In this document: piece by piece, positions 1 to 7,397 of the stretch
Numbering within the stretch: position 1 is the stretch's first letter
How the letters are laid out: every line of letters starts with the position of its first letter
Virus record (IMG/VR): IMGVR_UViG_3300012920_000125
Coordinates: 1 to 34,331 of that record
Direction: 5' to 3' (one strand)
DNA: 34,331 nucleotides
DNA from: a virus
The notes under the pieces: generated by a model
The model's input: the letters and a program-made list of their open reading frames with translations, nothing else
The model's database searches: none
What the model was told of the DNA's origin: nothing
Program-made: the position numbers and the translations under genes

Positions 1-1173
1 AAAAATCATGGTATGCATAGTACAAGTGATAACGTAACTATTGCTGGTATTGCTGCTGGTACATATAATGGTCTTGCACACGATAAGATTAATGGCACTT
101 ACACAACAATTTCAAATATAACTTTAGATAGTTATGATGTTCTTTCAACTAGTTCCACAAATGCTACTGCAACAGGTGATGTTGGTGGCTCAAGTATCAC
201 TGCTACACAAAACAGATTATTTGATGTAATGCAATTACAAATAGGAAATTTATTAACACCTGGTACAACTCTTACATCTACATTAAGATCAACAACTGGT
301 AAGTCAGTTCACGGTTCAGAAACACCATTTAGTTTACAGGCTTCAACGGCTGCGGAGAATATCGTTTTAAATGATAATATTTACTTTGATAATCCAAGAT
401 TAGTTGCAAGTTCAATAAATGAAACAAATGAAATGTCAGGTTCTAAATCATTATTTGTTGATTTAACATTAAGTTCAACAAACGCAAACTTATCACCTGT
501 AGTTGATTTAAAACGTATCAATGCTTTTGCAATTTCAAACAGATTAAATAATCCTACAGTATCATCAACAGATACATTTACAGGTGATGGTTCAACAACC
601 TTATTTACTTTATCTGGTACACCATCAAGTGTTCATATTTTATCAGTTAAAAAAGATGGTAAAAAATTACAACCAGTTGATGACTTTACAGTTTCAGGAA
701 CAGGTTTAACAATGACTACAGCACCTGCAAGTGGTTCAAAAGTTGTTGCAAAAATTACAAATACAGTTGACTTTGAAGAAGACACTGCTACAGAGGGTGG
801 TTCATCTGCAGGTTCATACATCACTAAACCAATTAATTTAGCAAACCCTTCAACAGCTTTAGATGTTAGATTGGCTGCAAGTGTCAGATCAACTTCAGAA
901 ATAGAATGTTATTTTAGATTATCAGGCGGAGAAGAAACAAGAAGAATTGAAGATATAACTTATACACCATTTAATACAGATGGTAGTTCAGATACTACTG
1001 TTGATCCATCAATAGGTGATACTGTGTTAGATGATGATTTTAAAGACTACAAATTTAGTGCGAGTGCTTTACCTGAGTTTACATCTTTTCAAATTAAGAT
1101 TGTATTTAAAGGTACTAACTCGGCTCTACCTGCAAGATTAAAAGATTTGAGAGCAATTGCACTGGCGGTATAA
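1..1173 (+). CDS. Virion structural protein, C-terminal part (5' truncated by window edge)
   Basis: The reading frame is open from base 1 (K-N-H-G-M-H) and ends at TAA 1171-1173, so the first in-frame ATG at 13 is probably internal and the gene starts outside the window. The asparagine-his-gly-met-his lead-in and the C-terminal block (KPINLANPSTALDVRLAAS, then EFTSFQIKIVFKGTNSALP) are, from memory, typical of a large virion structural protein encoded near the baseplate genes of T4-like marine phages. Roughly residues 186-250, counted from the ATG at 13, form a GDGSTT...DFTVSGTGLTMTTAPASG module that also makes up most of the small protein at 2566. The product is rich in Ser and Thr and has no enzyme motif. 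Its exact place in the virion is inferred, not seen. Confidence 0.75.
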   Translation, partial: KNHGMHSTSDNVTIAGIAAGTYNGLAHDKINGTYTTISNITLDSYDVLSTSSTNATATGDVGGSSITATQNRLFDVMQLQIGNLLTPGTTLTSTLRSTTGKSVHGSETPFSLQASTAAENIVLNDNIYFDNPRLVASSINETNEMSGSKSLFVDLTLSSTNANLSPVVDLKRINAFAISNRLNNPTVSSTDTFTGDGSTTLFTLSGTPSSVHILSVKKDGKKLQPVDDFTVSGTGLTMTTAPASGSKVVAKITNTVDFEEDTATEGGSSAGSYITKPINLANPSTALDVRLAASVRSTSEIECYFRLSGGEETRRIEDITYTPFNTDGSSDTTVDPSIGDTVLDDDFKDYKFSASALPEFTSFQIKIVFKGTNSALPARLKDLRAIALAV

Positions 1174-1174
1174 T

Positions 1175-1393
1175 ATGAGTAATGTAAAAGTACAAGGTTT
1201 TGATAATTTAGTTAGAGATACAAACACTAACGCAATTATTTCAACAAACGTTAGTGATTACAGACTTTATATGCAAAGAATTAAGATGAGAGAGAATCAA
1301 CAAGATGAAATAAGAAGTGCTGTAAAAGAAATAAATAATATTAAGAAAGACATAAGAGAAATTAAAGAATTAATTAGAGAGATTGTAAAATAA
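1175..1393 (+). CDS. Small coiled-coil protein, hypothetical
   Basis: Seventy-two residues. I chose ATG 1175, one base after the upstream stop codon, instead of an in-frame start at 1157 that would overlap the previous gene. The first half (KVQGFDNLVRDTNTNAIIST) looks like a short folded or binding segment. The second half (about residues 35-72) is a charged amphipathic helix rich in Lys, Glu, Arg and Ile with heptad-like spacing, so a coiled coil is likely. Very small proteins of this kind recur between structural genes in marine T4-like phages, where they may act as assembly adaptors. That role is inference. Two bases separate it from the next ATG, so the two are probably translated together. 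Confidence 0.6.
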   Translation: MSNVKVQGFDNLVRDTNTNAIISTNVSDYRLYMQRIKMRENQQDEIRSAVKEINNIKKDIREIKELIREIVK

Positions 1394-1394
1394 A

Positions 1395-1952
1395 ATGGCT
1401 ATAAGATCAGTTGCAACTACAGACACATTAGAAACGTTTAGAACCACGTTTAATAGTTTAGGTACAGACAGTGGCGATTTAACGTCTTTAAATACCACTG
1501 ATAAATCAAATTTAGTAGCTGCGTTAAATGAAGTTTTATCTAATACTTCTTCATTCTTTTTAAGAGATTCTACTTCTTCAGTGCAAGAAATAACTACTGG
1601 TAACACATTAAATGTTGTCGGAGTGTCTAATCAAACAACTGCCACAGTATCAGCAACAGATACCCTTACAGTAGGTCTTGCAAGTACAATATCAGGTTTA
1701 ACAAGTATTTCTGCAACAACATTAACAGATGGCACTGCCTCTATTAATAGTGGTGCTTTAACAGGTGTTACTAATATTACGGCTAGTGGCACAATAACTG
1801 ACGGAACTGCGTCAATGGCAAGTGGTTCTATCACAGGATTAGTTAATTTAACTGGCTCGGGTACAGTTAATTTTACCACGGATGTACAAGTAAATAGTGT
1901 ATCTGTGGCAACAAAACCCTTTGCAATAGCACAAAGTATTGCATTAGGATAA
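1395..1952 (+). CDS. Fibre-like structural protein with repeated Thr/Ser/Gly beta segments
   Basis: A protein of 185 residues. Residues 1-60 look helical (ETFRTTFNSLGTDSGDL, then NLVAALNEVLSN). From about residue 70 the sequence becomes short Thr/Ser/Gly/Ala repeats, such as TDGTASINSGALTGVTNIT followed by TDGTASMASGSITGLVNLT, typical of beta-helical or triple-stranded phage fibres. The C-terminus, KPFAIAQSIALG, is nearly the same as the C-terminus of the much longer fibre-like protein at 9757 (QAFCIAQAIALG), which suggests a shared attachment or trimerisation tag. It lies two bases after the small coiled-coil gene. The fibre assignment rests on composition and repeats; I recognise no specific T4 counterpart. 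Confidence 0.6.
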   Translation: MAIRSVATTDTLETFRTTFNSLGTDSGDLTSLNTTDKSNLVAALNEVLSNTSSFFLRDSTSSVQEITTGNTLNVVGVSNQTTATVSATDTLTVGLASTISGLTSISATTLTDGTASINSGALTGVTNITASGTITDGTASMASGSITGLVNLTGSGTVNFTTDVQVNSVSVATKPFAIAQSIALG

Positions 1953-1960
1953 TTTTGCAT

Positions 1961-1968
1961 TATAAATA
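1961..1968 (+). promoter_or_regulatory. T4-type late promoter box TATAAATA
   Basis: Exact TATAAATA in the 40-base gap before the structural gene at 1993. It leaves a leader of about 20 bases containing the ribosome site AAGGAAA at 1980-1986. T4 late promoters are defined by this single -10 box, read by the gp55 sigma factor, which is encoded at 31586. Confidence 0.8.
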
Positions 1969-1992
1969 TAAATATTAATAAGGAAAATAACA

Positions 1993-2361
1993 ATGGCTAA
2001 TGATTTTAAAAGATTTGCAAAACCAAACGTAGGAACGAGTACAGGTGCGTCAGGTGACGCTATCTATACGGTGCCTGCAGGCGCTGGTTCTACTGCATTA
2101 GAATCAATCATTATCGGTATTTCTATCTGCAATAAAAACTCTGCTGAAAGAACAGTCGGTATCTTTTTAGATAACGAAGATGGTTCAAATGATGCATATG
2201 TTGTAAACGGATTAAAAGTACCTGGTAATACTACGGTTGAGATTATGCAAGGTAACAAAATTGTTGTACAAAACGATGGAACAACAGGTGATGTAATCAG
2301 AGCAGAGGCTTCTGCTGGTTCATCAATTGACGTTGTACTATCTGTTTTAGAAGACGTATAA
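1993..2361 (+). CDS. Small virion structural protein
   Basis: A protein of 122 residues, beta-rich and with no enzyme motif. The central part (ALESIIIGISICNKNSAER, then VPGNTTVEIMQGNKIVVQND) resembles small jelly-roll-like structural proteins seen beside tail-fibre genes in marine myophages. The gene has its own late promoter (1961) and a purine-rich ribosome site 6-13 bases upstream, which suggests strong late expression as expected of a virion component. The C-terminal stretch AEASAGSSIDVVLSVLEDV is a predicted closing beta strand. A structural role is well supported by context and composition, but its position in the particle is unknown. A head or tail decoration protein is an alternative. 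Confidence 0.6.
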   Translation: MANDFKRFAKPNVGTSTGASGDAIYTVPAGAGSTALESIIIGISICNKNSAERTVGIFLDNEDGSNDAYVVNGLKVPGNTTVEIMQGNKIVVQNDGTTGDVIRAEASAGSSIDVVLSVLEDV

Positions 2362-2377
2362 TAAATAGGAACTAATA

Positions 2378-2563
2378 ATGCCTGTTAAAAGTTTAAACAT
2401 TACAAAAGCTAATAGTACCACACAAGCTGGTGCTCAGATTAAAAAGGTAGATGGTTCAACTTATTTAAAAGTTTCATCTACAGTTTATAATCCAAATGAT
2501 GAAGGTGAAACAAGAGAAATAAATCAAAGTACAGGATACTTTGGAACAAAAATAGGATCATAA
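2378..2563 (+). CDS. Small hypothetical protein in the tail-fibre cluster
   Basis: A 61-residue product starting at ATG 2378, about 10 bases after the sequence AATAAATAGGA (2360-2370). That sequence combines a degenerate late-promoter box with a short AGGA ribosome site. The sequence (SLNITKANSTTQAGAQIKKV, then YNPNDEGETREINQSTGYFG) is polar with predicted beta strands and no cysteine, membrane segment or known motif. The ORF fits neatly between neighbours: 16 bases after the previous stop and 2 bases before the next start. It is most likely a small virion or assembly protein, on position alone. Confidence 0.5.
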   Translation: MPVKSLNITKANSTTQAGAQIKKVDGSTYLKVSSTVYNPNDEGETREINQSTGYFGTKIGS

Positions 2564-2565
2564 AA

Positions 2566-2808
2566 ATGGTAAGATATATACAAGGAAAAGATAGACCTAC
2601 TGAAATTAATACCAGAGTTGCATCTGGCGATGGTTCTACAACAGGATTTACAGTTACTCAAAATCAAACAGTAGATAAAGTCATTGTTACAGAAAACGGT
2701 GTCGTACAAAGACCAACAACAGATTATACAATTTCAGGAACAACTCTAACTTTTACGACTGCTCCAGCAGCAGGTGTGCAAATTATAATTAGAGAAATGC
2801 CTGTCTAA
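2566..2808 (+). CDS. Small protein made of a single GDGSTT-type fibre module
   Basis: Eighty residues. After a basic N-terminus (MVRYIQGKDRP) the rest is one recognisable beta module, ASGDGSTTGFTVTQN, then VTENGVVQRPTTDYTISG and TLTFTTAPAAGVQIIIRE. Modules of this type recur in phage tail fibres and in the virion protein at the left edge of this window, where the same order GDGSTT, D-x-T-x-SGT and TTAPASG is found. A stand-alone copy could be a fibre-tip, linker or decoration subunit. The gene is 2 bases from its upstream neighbour and ends 28 bases before the glycine-rich adhesin gene. Confidence 0.6.
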   Translation: MVRYIQGKDRPTEINTRVASGDGSTTGFTVTQNQTVDKVIVTENGVVQRPTTDYTISGTTLTFTTAPAAGVQIIIREMPV

Positions 2809-2823
2809 TAGGATTTAGAGGGA

Positions 2824-2831
2824 GATAAATA
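2824..2831 (+). promoter_or_regulatory. Variant late promoter box GATAAATA, 5 bases before ATG
   Basis: GATAAATA then TAGTT then ATG 2837. The whole 16-base string GATAAATATAGTTATG recurs exactly at 8450-8465 before another fibre gene. There is no ribosome site between box and start; the GGAG at 2820-2824 lies upstream of or within the box and so would not be in an mRNA starting here. Confidence 0.6.
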
Positions 2832-2836
2832 TAGTT

Positions 2837-4396
2837 ATGACAACTAAGATTACAAAAGACAATGTTACTGCTAGTACACTAACTACTACAGAAATAAGTG
2901 ACGGTACGTTATTAAACGCTGATGTTGCTTCAAATGCTGCTATTGCCATATCAAAAATTGATGGTGCGGCTTCAAGTTCAGATTTAAACACAATTAAAGA
3001 TAACATTGGTCTTTTAGGATTTAAAATGGCAGTAAACGAAGGTTTAACTGTATTTAATTTTGTAGATGGAGTAGTTGATGAATTTAATGATGAGTCTGGA
3101 ACAGACGAATCAGAATCCTCTAACGATAATTATGTTGCCGCTGACGATATTTACACAAACAACTTTTCTGCTGGTAACTCATTTGTACAATTTTCAACTA
3201 ATAACTTTGGTAACGAACCAGACACAGTAACATCAGGAACAGGTGGTAACGAAGCAAACGCTGCTTTCGCAACTTACACAGTACCATCTGGTATGACTTC
3301 AATCTCAGTTAAGAGTTGGGGTGCTGGTGCAAGTGGATTATCTCCTGGTGCTGGTAACTGGGGGCAACCATTCTCATCTGGAGGTGGCGGTGGTTACGTA
3401 GAAGGTGATATTGCATGTTCTCCAGGTCAAACAATTTATTTTGGAACTGCAAGTAATAGTTCTCCACCTGACCCGTCAATTGGTGCTGCTTACGGCGGTG
3501 GTGCATCTGTTAAGTTTACAAACAGAGGTGCTGGTGCAGGATTAGTTACAAACGCAGCTTCATTCGCACAAATTTCATCTGCTCCACAATTATACTTAGT
3601 ATCAGGTGGTGGTGGATCTGCTGGTGGTACACAAGGTAGAAATGGTGGTGCTGGTGGTGGTCTATCAGGTCAAGCTGGTTCTGGTGGTAATGGTGGTTCA
3701 CAAAGTAGTGGTGGTTCACCAGGTGGTGGATTTTTAGAAGGTGGTAACAGAAATGACGGTCCAAATCCTTGGGCATATTATGGATTAGCTGGTGGTGGTT
3801 ACTACGGTGGTGGTACTGCACAAGGACCTAATGGACAAGCTGGTCAAGGTGGTGGCGGTGGTTCATCATATTATGGTAACCCAAATATTTCAAACGGTGC
3901 AACTGAAGGTGGTAATGGCGCAGAGGGTGGCGGAGTAGGCGAACCCGAATATGGAGTTGATACACCGAGTACAGTTAACGAGGGATATTTTGGTCCACCT
4001 GAACCTTCACCTAATGGTGCTGAATCAGGATTTACAACACTGTCAGGATCGTTTGAACAAGTAGGTCAACCAGGTGGTGGTAATACTACACTTGTTTCTG
4101 CAACATTTACTGCTCAATCTGCACCATCAAGTGCTAGAATTGTAGTATTTAATGAAAATGTTGATACACCTACACTTAACACAGATGTTATCGCACAAGT
4201 AAGTAGAGATGGTGGTTCAAACTATTCAAATGCAACATTAACTGATAGTGGTTATGTAACAGGATCATCTGGTCAAAGAATTTTAACTGGAACGGCAGAC
4301 GTATCAGGTCAACCTTCTGGTACAAATATGAGATGGAAAATAACATTGGCTAACGCAACTGTTAAGGTACATGGTGTATCTTTACAGTGGTCTTAA
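2837..4396 (+). CDS. Glycine-rich tail-fibre or adhesin protein
   Basis: A protein of 519 residues. Residues 1-45 (TASTLTTTEISDGTLLNADV) resemble the N-terminal attachment strand of marine phage fibres. Residues about 83-100 are an acidic Ser/Asp/Glu linker. Residues about 140-160 start a beta domain (TYTVPSGMTSISVKSWGAG) that opens a very glycine-rich region, about 161-416, with runs such as SSGGGGGYVEGD and GGAGGGLSGQAGSGGNGG. The C-terminus (about 425-519) is a beta sandwich-like domain ending VKVHGVSLQWS. Glycine-rich repeats of this kind form polyglycine-II sandwiches in phage adhesins such as gp38 of S16-like phages, so receptor binding is a reasonable inference. The late box 5 bases upstream supports late expression. 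Confidence 0.75.
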   Translation: MTTKITKDNVTASTLTTTEISDGTLLNADVASNAAIAISKIDGAASSSDLNTIKDNIGLLGFKMAVNEGLTVFNFVDGVVDEFNDESGTDESESSNDNYVAADDIYTNNFSAGNSFVQFSTNNFGNEPDTVTSGTGGNEANAAFATYTVPSGMTSISVKSWGAGASGLSPGAGNWGQPFSSGGGGGYVEGDIACSPGQTIYFGTASNSSPPDPSIGAAYGGGASVKFTNRGAGAGLVTNAASFAQISSAPQLYLVSGGGGSAGGTQGRNGGAGGGLSGQAGSGGNGGSQSSGGSPGGGFLEGGNRNDGPNPWAYYGLAGGGYYGGGTAQGPNGQAGQGGGGGSSYYGNPNISNGATEGGNGAEGGGVGEPEYGVDTPSTVNEGYFGPPEPSPNGAESGFTTLSGSFEQVGQPGGGNTTLVSATFTAQSAPSSARIVVFNENVDTPTLNTDVIAQVSRDGGSNYSNATLTDSGYVTGSSGQRILTGTADVSGQPSGTNMRWKITLANATVKVHGVSLQWS

Positions 4397-4436
4397 TATC
4401 TAACTTTTAAAAGTAGGATATATATTATGATTGATT

Positions 4437-5153
4437 ATGTGGTTCAAAGAAAAACTAGCAAAAACTGAAACTATTGGATGGACACTTGAGCCTTCAAGTG
4501 CAACTGTTATTTGGGGTGAGCCTCAAAAAATAGAAATATCTAAAGAAGATTTAACAAGTTACAATATGTGTCCTGCACATATTAATCACAATTCAAAACA
4601 TTATCAAATATTAAGTCCTTATGATGTTGAGTTAACATTTGACAAAGATAAAAAATTTTTTAATCACAAAAAAGCAAATATACCTGAAGATAAAATCTTT
4701 AGTGATTTTCATGGAAATGGTGTATTTAAAGTTATGCCTGATGAAGGTTGGCTATGGGATAAACCTATATTTCAAATAAACACACCTTACATTTTCTTTT
4801 CAGATAATAAAAATGCAATGATAGAAATTATGGCACCTATAAAACATTATCACAATTATCCAGGCATAGTTATGAATGGCTCTTACAACATATATAATTG
4901 GATTAGACCTTTAAACTTTGGGTTACATTGGGTTGATACTGAAAAACCTTTTGTACTAAAAAAAGGTGAACCATTATTTACAATTAGAGTTTCTGGTGTG
5001 CATAATTATAAACTACAGTATCAAAAATGGGATAGTGATTTACAAACTATGAAAAATGAAATACACAGAGTAACAAGTCAAGTCAAAAATTCTTTTTCAT
5101 TTGCAAAAAACTTATTTCATAGGCGGCCTAAATATTTAATAAAGAGGAGTTAA
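4437..5153 (+). CDS. Uncharacterised protein resembling the DUF6065 family
   Basis: ATG 4437 is preferred (238 residues, MWFKEKLAKTETIGW). An ATG at 4427 is in a frame that stops after 13 codons, and an in-frame TTG at 4431 would add two residues. The middle shows a gly-asn-gly segment (FHGNGVFKVMPDEGWLWDKP), a conserved-looking HYHNYPGIVMNGSYNIYNW block and a late KKGEPLFTIRVSG block. That order of blocks matches my memory of DUF6065 proteins from bacteria and marine phages, whose function is unknown. There is no signal peptide or membrane segment, and the C-terminus is basic (FHRRPKYLIKRS). It lies between fibre genes and an oxygenase cluster, and the gene behind it starts 1 base after its stop. 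Confidence 0.4.
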   Translation: MWFKEKLAKTETIGWTLEPSSATVIWGEPQKIEISKEDLTSYNMCPAHINHNSKHYQILSPYDVELTFDKDKKFFNHKKANIPEDKIFSDFHGNGVFKVMPDEGWLWDKPIFQINTPYIFFSDNKNAMIEIMAPIKHYHNYPGIVMNGSYNIYNWIRPLNFGLHWVDTEKPFVLKKGEPLFTIRVSGVHNYKLQYQKWDSDLQTMKNEIHRVTSQVKNSFSFAKNLFHRRPKYLIKRS

Positions 5154-5154
5154 T

Positions 5155-5928
5155 ATGGGATTTGATTTTAGAAAACACGTTCCTACACAGTGGAAACATA
5201 AGTTACCAAATGAAAATGAATATAAACCTGAGGTACATGATCTACATAATAGAAAATATTTAGAGGAAGAAGTCGCAAAAGGTAATTTACCTCAAAGTGT
5301 GTTAGTTGAACACTATGAAAAATTTAAAGATACTGATGAAGATAGAGAAAGACGTTGGAGAAGAGAAGCAATCATAAAAGAGCTAAATGAAGAAAATATA
5401 AAACTTTTCCAAGAAAGTAAAGAAAACCCTAAGAGTTTTTTAAAACGTATGGAAAAAATAGGACGTTATGTTTCTAAATGGTGGTTTAGAAAACCACCTA
5501 AATCTATTGGTAGAGGTAGACTAGTTCAACGTATTGATGGTTCTTGGCAACAAGAATATAAACCTGATAGTTCTAAAAGAATTGGAAAATGGTTACAAGA
5601 TGCAGAGCAAGGACAAGTATTTAAAAACAGTAGAAAATTTAATGGTCAGTTTTTAGCAAAATATAAACGCCCTACAGACGAAATAATGTACAGATCACAT
5701 GAAGCCAAAAAGGAAAGAAAAAATATTTTATGGAATAAAATGTTAGAATTAACAAATAACTTTGGTAGAGGTTTTGAAGATCCTAGAAGAGGTAGACCAG
5801 GTTATGGTGTAAATCAAATAAGGCCAACTGTAAATAATCCTAACCCAAAAAGACAACCTAATTCTCCTAGAGGTGGTGATGCAGATTGGGAAGTAAACCC
5901 AAAGGATACGTCTGGTAAGTTAAAATAA
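5155..5928 (+). CDS. Hypothetical basic protein, no recognised family
   Basis: A 257-residue product with many Arg, Lys and Trp. The ribosome site AAAGAGGAG (5141-5149) sits well before ATG 5155. About residues 40-100 are highly charged helix (YEKFKDTDEDRERRWRRE, EENIKLFQESKENP). A central tract reads KWWFRKPPKSIGRGRLVQR and the C-terminal third is Pro, Asn, Gly and Arg-rich (DPRRGRPGYGVNQIRP), probably disordered. This composition would suit nucleic-acid or protein binding, but no fold or motif is recognisable. It is directly behind the DUF6065-like gene and 21 bases before the first oxygenase. Function unknown. Confidence 0.6.
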   Translation: MGFDFRKHVPTQWKHKLPNENEYKPEVHDLHNRKYLEEEVAKGNLPQSVLVEHYEKFKDTDEDRERRWRREAIIKELNEENIKLFQESKENPKSFLKRMEKIGRYVSKWWFRKPPKSIGRGRLVQRIDGSWQQEYKPDSSKRIGKWLQDAEQGQVFKNSRKFNGQFLAKYKRPTDEIMYRSHEAKKERKNILWNKMLELTNNFGRGFEDPRRGRPGYGVNQIRPTVNNPNPKRQPNSPRGGDADWEVNPKDTSGKLK

Positions 5929-5949
5929 ATAGAAACTGAAATTTATATA

Positions 5950-6789
5950 ATGAGTAATTTAGTAAAACATCCATTTATCATATTTAAAAATGCATTAACA
6001 GATAAACAATGTGCTGATATTATTAGAATAGGTTTGTCTAAAATGACTTTAGTTTCATCTAACAAAGGTGAAGACTCTATAAAAGCAAGAACGCTAGATC
6101 AAAAACAAAAAATAAATGACACTGCTGTTCCTATGGCAGATGTAACTTACGAAGATTTACAAAATAAAAATTTTAAACATTACGTTAGAGATAGTAGTGT
6201 ATCGTGGTTAAATGATAAATTTATTTATGATATGATACATCCCTTTGTACAAAAAGCAAATATAGATGCAGGTTGGGGTTATCAATGGGATTATTCTGAA
6301 CAATGTCAATTTACAGTTTATAATGAAAAACAATTTTACAATTGGCATGCTGATGGTGGAGGTGATGCACACGCAGCCTGTAAACCTTTAAGAAAAATAT
6401 CTGATGGAGTTTATAAAGAACTTGCATGGAATTTTTCTAAAAAAGAATTATTAAAAAATGAAGATGGTAGTTATATTGAAAGAGATGCAAAAATGAAAGA
6501 AGATGGAACACCTTTAGGTTATTGTTCTGAAAATAAAAATATGTGGGGTAAAGTTAGAAAATTATCAGTTACAGTTAATCTAACTAATCCTGAAAATTAT
6601 GAAGGCGGTGATTTAAAATTTGATTTAGGTCCACACAGAAAAGAAGGTAGATATAAAATATCAAATGAAGCAAGAGAAAGAGGTTCTATTGTTGTTTTTC
6701 CATCTCATGTATTTCATCAAGTAACACCAGTAACAAAAGGCACACGATATTCATTAGTGATGTGGAATGTAGGTTGGCCATTTATTTAA
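5950..6789 (+). CDS. 2-oxoglutarate/Fe(II)-dependent oxygenase (prolyl-hydroxylase-like)
   Basis: A 279-residue enzyme of the 2OG/Fe(II) double-stranded beta-helix superfamily. The metal triad is visible as H133-x-D135 (FYNWHADGGG) with a distal H256 (SHVFHQVTPVTKGTRYSLV), and R266, ten residues later, is placed to bind 2-oxoglutarate. The block YEGGDLKFD (about 217-225) is the usual core strand. Between HxD and that strand lies an insertion of roughly 60 residues (about 140-200), larger than in the short PKHD hydroxylases. Family members use O2 and 2OG to hydroxylate proteins, nucleic acids or small molecules; the substrate cannot be told from sequence. It starts a run of three oxygenase genes. 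Confidence 0.85.
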   Translation: MSNLVKHPFIIFKNALTDKQCADIIRIGLSKMTLVSSNKGEDSIKARTLDQKQKINDTAVPMADVTYEDLQNKNFKHYVRDSSVSWLNDKFIYDMIHPFVQKANIDAGWGYQWDYSEQCQFTVYNEKQFYNWHADGGGDAHAACKPLRKISDGVYKELAWNFSKKELLKNEDGSYIERDAKMKEDGTPLGYCSENKNMWGKVRKLSVTVNLTNPENYEGGDLKFDLGPHRKEGRYKISNEARERGSIVVFPSHVFHQVTPVTKGTRYSLVMWNVGWPFI

Positions 6790-6797
6790 GGAGTAAT

Positions 6798-7397
6798 ATG
6801 AAAAGTCCAGATGAAGTATTAGATTATAAAGGTGATAAGATACACACAAACAAAGATTTTTGCTCAGTGTTGTATTCAGATTTTTTAACAGATGTACATG
6901 TAAAAGCAATTAAAGATTCAATATTACCTGATTTATGGTTATCAGGCGAAACAGTTAAAGGTAGTGTTGATAAATCATTAAGAAATGTTAGACAACAAGT
7001 GTGTACAATGAATGAAAAAGGTTGGCCTTTAGAACAAATATTAGAGTTTGCTAGACAAGCAAATAATAATAGGTATAAGTTTGAACTACAAGGATTTTTA
7101 TCTTATGACGTGCCACAGATTATGGAATATGATGTAGGTGGTCATTATGATTGGCATATTGATGTAGGTAATGAAGTACCAAATAGAAAGTTAAGTTTTA
7201 CAATACAACTATCTGACTCGTCTGATTATGAGGGTGGTGACTTAGAGTTTTTAAATACAAATGTAAAAAAAGAACATTTAAGAAAAAAAGGTGTTGCAAT
7301 AATTTTTCCATCTTTTTTACCTCATAGAATCACACCAGTTACAAAAGGTGTTAGACATGCTATAGTAGGTTGGATACATGGAGAAACATTTAAATAA
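6798..7397 (+). CDS. 2-oxoglutarate/Fe(II)-dependent oxygenase (PKHD-type)
   Basis: A 199-residue product from ATG 6798, chosen because AAGGAG at 6788-6793 is well placed. An earlier in-frame ATG at 6762 would overlap the previous gene by 28 bases. The PKHD-type pattern Y-x2-G-x2-Y-x2-H-x-D is present (Y111 to H120 and D122), with YEGGDLEF (about 144-151), distal H176 and R186, as in the upstream paralogue (both have FPS...H..TPVTKG.R). The close resemblance of the C-terminal halves to those of the gene at 5950 suggests divergence from a common ancestor. The stop codon overlaps the start of the third oxygenase by one base (TAATG), so translation is likely coupled. Substrate unknown. Confidence 0.88.
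   Translation: MKSPDEVLDYKGDKIHTNKDFCSVLYSDFLTDVHVKAIKDSILPDLWLSGETVKGSVDKSLRNVRQQVCTMNEKGWPLEQILEFARQANNNRYKFELQGFLSYDVPQIMEYDVGGHYDWHIDVGNEVPNRKLSFTIQLSDSSDYEGGDLEFLNTNVKKEHLRKKGVAIIFPSFLPHRITPVTKGVRHAIVGWIHGETFK

Noticed and set aside
3309-3821. Open antisense frames (65 and 91 codons) opposite the glycine-rich region
   Set aside because: They come from GGT repeats read backwards as His, Gln and Leu codons; composition is not protein-like and no promoter or ribosome site is present.
4427-4468. ATG at 4427, well spaced from AGTAGGA, as start of the DUF6065-like gene
   Set aside because: This frame stops after 13 codons; ATG 4437 (or TTG 4431) is in the long frame. A frameshift was considered but nothing upstream in that frame looks like part of the protein.
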